Under the pieces are notes generated by a model that was not told where the DNA came from, ran no database searches, and saw nothing but the letters and a program-made list of their open reading frames with translations. The position numbers were made by a program, and so were the translations under genes. This document shows, in pieces, positions 8,007 through 14,659 of a stretch of DNA of 64,000 bases (within the stretch, counting starts at the first letter, position 1; every line of letters begins with the position of its first letter). The DNA comes from Acidobacteriota bacterium (GTDB taxonomy: Bacteria; Acidobacteriota; Thermoanaerobaculia; Multivoradales; Multivoraceae). The stretch is taken from contig QQVD01000044.1 of assembly GCA_003388555.1 (NCBI GenBank), forward strand, positions 62,001 to 126,000, written 5' to 3'.

Positions 8007-8302
8007 CTCAGGCACACCCGACGCGGGTCGGAGGCACGCGTCGCGTTTCGATCTGCGGCCGCTCCACCTGCGCGGCGCCTGGCGGAGTCGGCGCCGCGTC
8101 GTTCCGTGTCGACCGTTTCGAGGTTTCGACCGTGTCGACCGTGTCGACCGTGTCGAGAGAGTGCGATCCGGTGGAATCCGATGATGCCGCGCGAGCGGAG
8201 GGAGAATAGACCACCCGTCGATCTTCGCCGAACCGATGGCCGACACGGTGACCCGGACACCGTGACGTCGGCTTCCCCCGTGACGTGCATGCTGGAGACA
8301 TC
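8007..8302. promoter_or_regulatory. divergent intergenic region between the two halves of the Rieske island
   Basis: About 296 bases separate the minus-strand membrane operon from the plus-strand Rieske-enzyme genes, so promoters for both should lie here. No clear -35/-10 pair or operator was picked out. The region holds a 9-bp tandem repeat (listed separately). Confidence 0.4.
8126..8156. repeat. 9-bp tandem repeat TCGACCGTG
   Basis: Three perfect head-to-tail copies of TCGACCGTG (8126-8134, 8135-8143, 8144-8152) end in a partial TCGA. A degenerate copy lies upstream at 8109-8117. The array is inside the divergent promoter region of the Rieske genes. A related 9-mer (CACGGTGGT on the opposite strand sense) is repeated at 14402-14435. 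Confidence 0.8.
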
Positions 8303-9928
8303 GTGAATCGAACCGCCCTGTTCGCGCTCGACGAGATCGAGCCTCTCGAACCACGCTACGCGCTGGTGGCCGGAGTGGATCTGGTCGTCGTCCGCTACCG
8401 GACCGACGACGGCGCCGATCAGGCCTCGGTGCTCTACGGCCGTTGCCTGCACCGCGGCGCCCTGATGGCCGACGGGCACATCGACGGCGACAACCTCATC
8501 TGCGGCGTGCACGGCTGGGACTACCGCTACCGGACCGGAGTCAGCGAGTACGACAACAGCGAGGTGCTGCACAGGTTCGGGTCGTGGATCGAGGAGGGGC
8601 GGATCTGGGTCGACGACGACGAGATCGCGGCGTGGGCACGGGAGAACCCCCAGCCCTACGATCGCGACGCCTACCTCGGTCTGTACCAGGACGTGCACGG
8701 CGCGCCGGAGGAGCCTCACAACGGCCTGATCCAGCAGCTGGCGCGTGAAGGGCTCACCAAACTCGGGCACCACGGTCCGACCGCCGCCATGGGCGTACCA
8801 CGCCAGCAGCTGCCGAGCTGGGACGATCTGCAGATCGTCACCGCCCAGCTCGCCCGCAGGCCGCTGCTCGACGATGCCGAGGTGGCGACCAGCGTGGTGG
8901 TCGGTCCGCGCGCCGCCAAACCCCTCCAGCTGGCGATTCCGTTGCTGGTCTCCGACATGAGCTTCGGGTCGCTGTCGCCCGAGGCCAAGGTCGCCCTGGC
9001 GCGCGGTGCCGAGCTCGCCGGAACCGGCATCTGCTCGGGCGAAGGCGGCATGCTCGACGACGAGCAGGCGAGCAACTCGCGCTACTTCTACGAGCTCGCG
9101 TCGGCCCGTTTCGGCTTCAGCCTCGACAAGGTCGCCCGCTGCCAGGCCTTTCACTTCAAGGGCGGTCAGGCGGCGAAGACCGGCACCGGCGGACACCTGC
9201 CCGGCGAGAAGGTGACCGAGCAGATCGCCGAGGTGCGCGGGCTGCGACCGGGCGAGCCGGCGATCAGCCCGGCGACCTTCCCCGATCTGGCGACCGCGGC
9301 CGACTTCCGGGCGCTCGCCGACCAGGTGCGTGAGCGCACCGGCGGCATCCCGGTCGGCTTCAAGATCTCGGCGCAGCACATCGAGGACGACATCGACTTC
9401 GCGCTCGAGGCGTCGGCCGACTACGTGATCCTCGACGGTCGAGGTGGCGGCACCGGTGCGGCGCCGCTGATCTTCCGCGACCACATCTCGGTGCCGACGC
9501 TGGCGGCGCTGCCGCGGGCGAGGCGACACCTCGATCGGGCCGCGGACGGAGACGTGACGCTGATCGTGACCGGCGGCCTGCGCGTGCCGGCCGACTTCGT
9601 CAAGGCGCTCGCTCTCGGCGCCGACGCCATCGCTCTCGCCAACTCGGCGATCCAGGCGATCGGCTGTCTCGGGATGCGCGCCTGCCACACCAACAACTGT
9701 CCGGTCGGCATCGCGACCCAGAAGCAGCACCTGCGCCAGCGCCTGGTGGTCGAAGCCTCGGCCAAGCGCCTGCACAACTTCTTCTCCGCTTCGGTCGAGC
9801 TGATGCAGGTGATGGCGCGTGCCTGCGGTCACGACTCCTTGAGCGGCTTCGATCAGAGCGATCTGGTCTCGTGGAAGCGCGAGATCGCCGATCTGGCCGG
9901 AGTGCGATTCGCCGGCGCTCGCGACTGA
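8303..9928 (+). CDS. Rieske [2Fe-2S] domain fused to a glutamate-synthase-like FMN/Fe-S domain
   Basis: 541 residues. Residues ~10-110 form a Rieske domain with ligands C48-x-H50 (GRCLHRGA) and C67-x2-H70 (CGVHGWDY). Residues ~160-530 match the FMN-binding alpha/beta barrel of glutamate synthase: SDMSFGSLSPEAKVALARGAE, GICSGEGGM, KTGTGGHLPG, and VILDGRGGGTGAAP (phosphate/FMN site). The Fe-S cysteines are C455, C461 and C466 in CLGMRACHTNNCPVG. The glutaminase and GXGXG domains of classical GltB are absent, so it is a stand-alone GltS-like oxidoreductase fed by a Rieske cluster. The GTG at 8303 has GGAG seven bases upstream; a GTG at 8285 is in frame. It is followed 36 bases later by the Rieske-ThDP gene. 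Its substrate is unknown. Confidence 0.86.
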   Translation: MNRTALFALDEIEPLEPRYALVAGVDLVVVRYRTDDGADQASVLYGRCLHRGALMADGHIDGDNLICGVHGWDYRYRTGVSEYDNSEVLHRFGSWIEEGRIWVDDDEIAAWARENPQPYDRDAYLGLYQDVHGAPEEPHNGLIQQLAREGLTKLGHHGPTAAMGVPRQQLPSWDDLQIVTAQLARRPLLDDAEVATSVVVGPRAAKPLQLAIPLLVSDMSFGSLSPEAKVALARGAELAGTGICSGEGGMLDDEQASNSRYFYELASARFGFSLDKVARCQAFHFKGGQAAKTGTGGHLPGEKVTEQIAEVRGLRPGEPAISPATFPDLATAADFRALADQVRERTGGIPVGFKISAQHIEDDIDFALEASADYVILDGRGGGTGAAPLIFRDHISVPTLAALPRARRHLDRAADGDVTLIVTGGLRVPADFVKALALGADAIALANSAIQAIGCLGMRACHTNNCPVGIATQKQHLRQRLVVEASAKRLHNFFSASVELMQVMARACGHDSLSGFDQSDLVSWKREIADLAGVRFAGARD

Positions 9929-9964
9929 GCCCGGCAGGAGACACGCCCGAGAGGAGGGACTCCG

Positions 9965-11980
9965 ATGCAAGGCGAGCAGGAGCAGGGACACCAGCGCAGC
10001 GATGACCATGAGGCGGACGCACTCGTCTGGCATCGCATCGCGGGCCTCGACGAGCTGCCCGAGGGACGCGTCAAGACGGTCGTCGCGGGCACCACCTCGA
10101 TCTGCCTGACCCACTACGAGGGCCGCTACGGCGCCCTCGACAACCGCTGCCCGCATCAGGGTGGACCCCTGGGCGAGGGCTCGATCGAGAAGGGCTGGCT
10201 GCGTTGCCCGTGGCACGGCTGGGACTACTGTCCCCACACCGGCCAGTCGCCAGGCGGCTACGACGAGACCGTGCGCACCTTCCCCCTCGAGGTGCGTGAA
10301 GACGGCATCTGGGTCGGCATCGCCGCCGAGAAGCCGCACCAGCAGACGGTGAGTGACGTCATGGTCGAGACGATGGTCAACTGGGGTGTGCGCTGGGTCT
10401 TCGGCATGGTGGGACACTCCAACCTGCCGCTCGCCGACGCGGTGCGGCGCGCCACCGAGCGCGGCGACCTCGGCTACGTCGCCATCCGCCACGAGGGAGC
10501 TGCCGCCTTCGCTGCCTCGGCCTACGGCAAGCTGACCGGGACGCCGGCCGCCTGCCTGACCATCGCCGGTCCGGGAGCGACGAATCTGCTCACCGGTCTT
10601 TGGGACGCGAAGGTCGATCGGGCGCCGATCCTGGCGCTGACCGGGCAGGTCGACACCCAGGTGCTCGGGCCTGGCGCCTTCCAGGAGATCGACCAGAACA
10701 AGGCGTTCTCGGGCGTCGCCCGTTTCTCGCAGCCGGTGCAGCGCGACTCGCGCCACGTCGAGTTGATGAATCTGGCGTGCAAGAGCGCCCTGCTCGAGCG
10801 CGACGTCGCGCACCTCGTCTTCCCCGACGAGGTGCAGGGACTGCCGGTCCCCGACGCGCGCCCGGGCGGCCCAGAGGGACGGCTGACCCAGCGCGACATC
10901 GCCCCGCCCGCGGCGCAGCTCGAGCGGGCGGCCGAGATGGTCCGCAGGGCCGAGCGGCCGGTGATCATCGTCGGCCACGGAGCGCGCTTCTCGATGCCAG
11001 ATATCACCCGTCTCGCCGAGCAGCTCGGGGCGCCGGTGGTGACCACCTTCAAGGGCAAGGGGTTGATCTCCGACCACCATCCCCTGGGCTGTGGCGTGCT
11101 CGGCCGCAGCGGCACGCCGATCGCCAGCTGGTTCATGAACGAGTCGGATCTGCTGCTGGTGTTCGGCGCGTCGTTCTCGAACCACACCGGCATCACCACC
11201 CACAAGCCGATCGTCCAGGTCGACTACGACCCCATGGCGCTGGGCAAGTTCCACCGCGTCGACGCGCCGGTGTGGGGCGAGATCGCGGTGACCTGCGGTC
11301 TGCTGCACGAGGCCCTGTTCGGTGCCGGCGCCGGCGCGCCGAAGGCGAGCGACCAGCGCGGCGAGGTGGCGGAGCGGTGGGCGATCTGGCGGGCCGAGAA
11401 GGAGAGCCGCGAACACGACCGCTCGGGCCGCGGCATCAGCTCGGCATCGGTGTTCGCGGCGATGAACCGCCACACTCCTCCCAACGCCATCCTCGCCGTC
11501 GACGTCGGCAACAACACCTACTCGTTCGGGCGCTACTTCGAGTGCCGCGAGCACTCGGTGCTGATGTCGGGCTACCTGGGCTCGATCGGGTTCGGCTACC
11601 CCGCAGCGTTGGGCGCCTGGGCGGCAACCCGCAGCGACGAGCGGTTCGCCGGTCGTCCGGTGGTCGCGATCACCGGCGACGGCGGCTTCGGCCAGTACCT
11701 GGCCGAGGTGACCACGGCGGTGCACCACGACATGGACATCACCCACCTGCTGCTCAACAACTCCGAGCTCGGCAAGATCTCGAAGGAGCAGCGGGCGATC
11801 GAGCTCGATGTCTGGCAGACCTCGCTGACCAATCCGAACTTCGCCGACTTCGTCAGCAGCTGCGGCGGAGTGGGCATTCGGGTCACCCAGGTCGACGAGC
11901 TCGACGAGGCGCTCGAACGCGCCTTCGCGCATCGGGGCCCGGTCACGGTCGAGGTGATGACCGACGCTGTGCTGGTGTGA
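9965..11980 (+). CDS. Rieske [2Fe-2S] domain fused to a ThDP-dependent (pyruvate oxidase/acetolactate synthase-like) enzyme
   Basis: 671 residues. Residues ~20-115 are a Rieske domain: C62-x-H64 (CPHQGGPLGEG) and C81-x2-H84 (CPWHGWDY). Residues ~125-665 are a complete ThDP enzyme of the POX/ALS type. The catalytic Glu177 sits in RHEGAAAFAASAY, AGPGATNLLTGL follows, a middle domain contains RPVIIVGHGARF, and the ThDP/Mg motif starts GDG at 571-573 (GDGGFGQYL) and ends NNSELG ~27 residues later. Such enzymes decarboxylate or condense 2-oxo acids. A fused Rieske cluster suggests an oxidative reaction that passes electrons on to the neighbouring GltS-like or membrane Rieske protein; that is inference. 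I know of no characterised enzyme with this architecture. Confidence 0.86.
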   Translation: MQGEQEQGHQRSDDHEADALVWHRIAGLDELPEGRVKTVVAGTTSICLTHYEGRYGALDNRCPHQGGPLGEGSIEKGWLRCPWHGWDYCPHTGQSPGGYDETVRTFPLEVREDGIWVGIAAEKPHQQTVSDVMVETMVNWGVRWVFGMVGHSNLPLADAVRRATERGDLGYVAIRHEGAAAFAASAYGKLTGTPAACLTIAGPGATNLLTGLWDAKVDRAPILALTGQVDTQVLGPGAFQEIDQNKAFSGVARFSQPVQRDSRHVELMNLACKSALLERDVAHLVFPDEVQGLPVPDARPGGPEGRLTQRDIAPPAAQLERAAEMVRRAERPVIIVGHGARFSMPDITRLAEQLGAPVVTTFKGKGLISDHHPLGCGVLGRSGTPIASWFMNESDLLLVFGASFSNHTGITTHKPIVQVDYDPMALGKFHRVDAPVWGEIAVTCGLLHEALFGAGAGAPKASDQRGEVAERWAIWRAEKESREHDRSGRGISSASVFAAMNRHTPPNAILAVDVGNNTYSFGRYFECREHSVLMSGYLGSIGFGYPAALGAWAATRSDERFAGRPVVAITGDGGFGQYLAEVTTAVHHDMDITHLLLNNSELGKISKEQRAIELDVWQTSLTNPNFADFVSSCGGVGIRVTQVDELDEALERAFAHRGPVTVEVMTDAVLV

Positions 11981-12220
11981 AGCCTCTGGTCTACACTCCG
12001 GTCGCGTCGACGGCGCCCTGCATCCAGGAGAGCGGTCCGTCACGTCGACCGTGGCGAGGGGAACGCAGGCTCGGCGTGGACGTGGGCGCCGGCTCCTCCG
12101 TGGTGCTCTCGCGGCGCCCGTCCGGAGGGGACGCGGCGGTCGTGCTGGTAGGCTGCAGCCTCCGATTCCACCGATCAGATCGCACGGGTCGCGCGCGGGA
12201 CCGCTGCGCGGAGGTGACAG
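11981..12220. other. non-coding gap with no recognised element
   Basis: About 240 bases between the Rieske-ThDP gene and the dehydratase pair. No frame reads as a plausible protein and no hairpin with a T tract was found. A good Shine-Dalgarno (GGAGGTGA) lies at its right end in front of the next ATG. Confidence 0.4.
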
Positions 12221-12718
12221 ATGTCCAAGCTGAAGGAGTTCGACTTCCCGGTCGAGGCGAGCCACATCCTGATGTTCGCGCGCGCCGTCGGCGACGCCAA
12301 CCCGGTCTACGCCGACCCTGGCTCGGAGGCCGCCCGCGCGGCCGGCGGCGTGCTCGCTCCGCCGACCTTCTGCCAGGCCTCGGCGCAGTTCGATCCCGAC
12401 TACTTCCTGCGCCCGAAGATCGGCGGCAAGTGGTTCGGGTCGGGCGCTGAACCGACCGGCGATCCCGAGTACCTGAAGGGGGGAGTCGGGTCCGGTCTGC
12501 ACGCCGAGCAGCACTTCGAGTACCACCGTCATCCGCGCCCCGGAGATCGCCTCACCGCCACCGTCAGGTCGGGCAAGACGTGGGAGAAGCAGGGTCGTCG
12601 TGGCGGCACGCTCAGCTTCAGCGAATCGATCACCGAGTACCGCGATCAGGACGGCGAGTTGGTGGTCACCGCCCGCTCGATCGGGGTCAAGACCTCACAG
12701 GTCGTCGAGCAGGAGTAG
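12221..12718 (+). CDS. MaoC-like dehydratase, N-terminal-type subunit (HadA-like)
   Basis: 165 residues matching the FAS1-like/MaoC N-terminal-type hot-dog fold: FARAVGDANPVYAD near residue 20, then GGVLAPPTFC, and a long central helix leading to HAEQHFEYHRHPRPGD. The strand GRRGGTLSFSESITEYRDQDGELVV follows. In (3R)-hydroxyacyl-ACP/CoA dehydratases of the HadAB type this subunit pairs with a catalytic MaoC subunit, and the next gene supplies one only 7 bases downstream. The start is supported by GGAGGTGA just before the ATG. Its likely role is dehydration of 3-hydroxyacyl thioesters in fatty acid elongation or an acyl-CoA degradation route; the thioester carrier cannot be told from sequence. 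Confidence 0.82.
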   Translation: MSKLKEFDFPVEASHILMFARAVGDANPVYADPGSEAARAAGGVLAPPTFCQASAQFDPDYFLRPKIGGKWFGSGAEPTGDPEYLKGGVGSGLHAEQHFEYHRHPRPGDRLTATVRSGKTWEKQGRRGGTLSFSESITEYRDQDGELVVTARSIGVKTSQVVEQE

Positions 12719-12725
12719 AGAAGTC

Positions 12726-13148
12726 ATGGCACTCGAGGCAGGCGCAGTGAAGGTCGGCGACCGCTACGAAGTGGTGGTCGTCGAGGACCTCAAGCGGACC
12801 CAGATCGTGCAGTACGCGGGAGCGTCCGGCGACTACAACCCGCTGCACACCGACGAGATCTTCGCCACCGAGGTGGCCGGCTACCCGAAGGTCTTCGCCC
12901 ACGGCATGCTGACCATGGGGCTCACCGGCCGCATGGTCACCGACTACGTCGGCGACGGGGCGCTGAAGAAGTACGGCGTGCGCTTCAAGGCGCAGGTGTG
13001 GCCGGGCGACACGCTGACCGCGAGCGCCACCGTCGAGGCGGTGCGCGAGGAGGACGGCGAGGCGGTGGTCGACCTGGCGATCTCGACCGTCAACCAGGAC
13101 GGGGTCGAGGTCATCTCGGGCAGCGCCACCGCGCGGCTGGCGGATTGA
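12726..13148 (+). CDS. MaoC-like (R)-hydratase/dehydratase catalytic subunit (HadB-like)
   Basis: 140 residues with the hydratase-2 motif: YAGASGDYNPLHTDE contains the catalytic Asp and His (D-x4-H), followed by KVFAHGMLTMGLTGRMV, the typical hot-dog helix and Gly-rich turn. RFKAQVWPGDTLTA is the conserved strand after it. With the preceding gene it should form an asymmetric HadAB-type dehydratase. The start ATG at 12726 lies 7 bases after the partner's stop. The stop overlaps the TTG start of the copper-chaperone-like gene (TTGA), although no functional link to copper is evident. Confidence 0.85.
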   Translation: MALEAGAVKVGDRYEVVVVEDLKRTQIVQYAGASGDYNPLHTDEIFATEVAGYPKVFAHGMLTMGLTGRMVTDYVGDGALKKYGVRFKAQVWPGDTLTASATVEAVREEDGEAVVDLAISTVNQDGVEVISGSATARLAD

Positions 13149-13729
13149 TCCGGGGCCGGTCGACCGGGCTGCGTCCGCGGCGACAGCGGGTGGCGGCGCT
13201 GGCGCTGGCGGTGGTGGCCCTGGGGGCGCTGGTGTCACCGGCCTGCACGGGCCCGGAGGATGCGACAGCCTCGGCGGATCCGGCGGCTTCGTCGTCGTCG
13301 GACGAGCTCGCGGGCGGGATCGAGGTGCGTCGCGTGCGCGCGGTGCTACCCGCCGGCAGCGGCGCCGTGTACTTCGAGCTCCACAACGCGACCGCCGTGC
13401 CGGTGGTCCTACGTGGCGTCGAGCTGGTGCCGTCGGGCGGCGACGGCTCGGATACCGGCCCCGACGCGGCGCCGTTCGGTGCGGGCGGCGCGCCTCTCGA
13501 GGCGTCGTTGCACGAGACCTTCCAGGACGGCGAGGTCGCTCGCATGCGCGCCATCGAGCGACTCGAGATCGGTGCTGGTGAGACGATCGTCTTCGAGCCG
13601 GGCGGCCGGCACGTGATGGTCGGTGGGATCGCGCCGGAACCGGCGCCGCGTCCACGACTGCGGCTGCTTTTCGAGGGCGCCGCCGACATCGAGCTGTCGC
13701 TGCACGACCCCGGCCAGCAGCTCCGGTAG
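13145..13729 (+). CDS. PCuAC-family copper-chaperone-like secreted protein (probable lipoprotein)
   Basis: 194 residues starting at a TTG that overlaps the previous stop; a GTG at 13190 is a good alternative and would leave a normal signal sequence. A hydrophobic stretch (VAALALAVVALGALVSPAC) ends in a Cys with a loose lipobox (SPAC). The PCu(A)C domain carries the expected Cu(I) ligand pattern: His in LHETFQDGEV, Met in ARMRAIERL, and the His/Met pair in PGGRHVMVGGI. Proteins of this type hold Cu(I) outside the membrane and load the CuA site of cytochrome oxidase. There is a Ser-rich linker after the Cys. No oxidase genes are nearby, so the partner is unknown. Confidence 0.75.
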   Translation: MIRGRSTGLRPRRQRVAALALAVVALGALVSPACTGPEDATASADPAASSSSDELAGGIEVRRVRAVLPAGSGAVYFELHNATAVPVVLRGVELVPSGGDGSDTGPDAAPFGAGGAPLEASLHETFQDGEVARMRAIERLEIGAGETIVFEPGGRHVMVGGIAPEPAPRPRLRLLFEGAADIELSLHDPGQQLR

Positions 13730-13739
13730 CGGAGGGAGG

Positions 13740-14447
13740 TCAGGAGTTGGCGCGCCAGAAGGCAGCCACCGCGGCACGGGCCTCCCGATCGATCGCCTCG
13801 CGGCAGCCGGTGGCGTCGCCGATCGCTCCGGAGACGCCGCCGCCGAAGCGCACTTCCAGGTTCGCGGCGTTGACGATCACCGGGCAGCCGTGATCCGAGG
13901 CACGGGTGATCGAGCCGCGCACGACCCCGAGCCCGGGGTCGTCGGCCTCGTCGACCGCCGCGAGGAGGAGCTCGTGCTCCGAGACGCCGAACGCCACGAG
14001 GACCGCCCGCAGGTCGCCTCGGTGGCGAGCGCAGCAGCGTGCGATGTGGCGACTGAGCTGGTCGGGCGTGATCGGCGGCCTCACTCGACCCGCGAAGATG
14101 CCGCCGGCGAGGAACGGCAGGGCGAGCGCTCCGTGAGCGTGCGCCGCCGCCAGTGCGAAGGCGTTGGCGACGGCCTGCTCGATCGAGTCGCGGGTGGGAT
14201 CGAAGCCGTCGCCGCGCCGGCCCGCGGCGCCGGTCGCGGCGTGCACCAGACCGACGATGCCGCCCTGCGCGAGCTCTCCGGATCCGGTCCAGACCGCGGC
14301 GCCCAGCGGCGCCATCGCGAGCTCCGCGAGCCGGGGATCGGTCGGGCAACCGGACGCGGCGACGACGGCCGTGGAACGGTAGCCCGGCCTCGCGCCTCCC
14401 TCACGGTGGTCACGGTGGTCACGGCGGTCACGGTGAGCGGGGCCCAT
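13740..14447 (-). CDS. macro-domain protein with apparently circularly permuted motif order
   Basis: 235 residues. The C-terminal ~60 residues hold what is normally the start of a macro (ADP-ribose-binding) domain: VVRGSITRA, then CPVIVNAANLE and FGGGVSGAIG. The N-terminal part holds what normally comes last: GGIVGLVHAATG (like VIHTVGP), an ALAAAHAHG helix, ALPFLAGGIFAG (like the FP-ISTG-xYG loop) and LRAVLVAFG. The order is therefore back to front, as expected for a circular permutation. Macro domains bind or hydrolyse ADP-ribose derivatives. ATG 14447 was chosen because CCGGAG lies 7 bases before it. Residues 6-16 (HRDRRDHRDHR) are encoded by a 9-bp tandem repeat. It converges on the PCuAC-like gene. 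Confidence 0.72.
   Translation of the reverse strand: MGPAHRDRRDHRDHREGGARPGYRSTAVVAASGCPTDPRLAELAMAPLGAAVWTGSGELAQGGIVGLVHAATGAAGRRGDGFDPTRDSIEQAVANAFALAAAHAHGALALPFLAGGIFAGRVRPPITPDQLSRHIARCCARHRGDLRAVLVAFGVSEHELLLAAVDEADDPGLGVVRGSITRASDHGCPVIVNAANLEVRFGGGVSGAIGDATGCREAIDREARAAVAAFWRANS
14402..14435. repeat. 9-bp tandem repeat CACGGTGGT
   Basis: Units lie at 14402-14410, 14411-14419, 14420-14428 (one change, CACGGCGGT) and a partial at 14429-14435. It is inside the predicted 5' end of the macro-domain gene, where it encodes an RDH-type tripeptide repeat. It resembles the 9-mer array at 8126-8156, read on the other strand. Confidence 0.8.
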
Positions 14448-14659
14448 GCGTCGACTCCGGAGGCTTCGGTGCCTGGAACGCCTATTCTGACCGCTCGATC
14501 CCCGGCGCCGGGAACGATGTCGCGTCCGGGTCGTTGCAGCGAAGATGGAGGGTGCCGGGCCGCGGCCTCCTCCCGCCCGTCTCCGATCCCCGACCAGTCC
14601 GTCGATCACCCGTGGATCGCTCTGTGGATCGCTCCAGCGCTCCGCCGGGCGAGAGAACC

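Noticed and set aside
8003-12532. Minus-strand frame of more than 1500 codons antisense to the Rieske-GltS and Rieske-ThDP genes
   Set aside because: It lies antisense to two well-supported genes with clear motifs. The high G+C content keeps antisense frames open; its residues show no recognisable domain.
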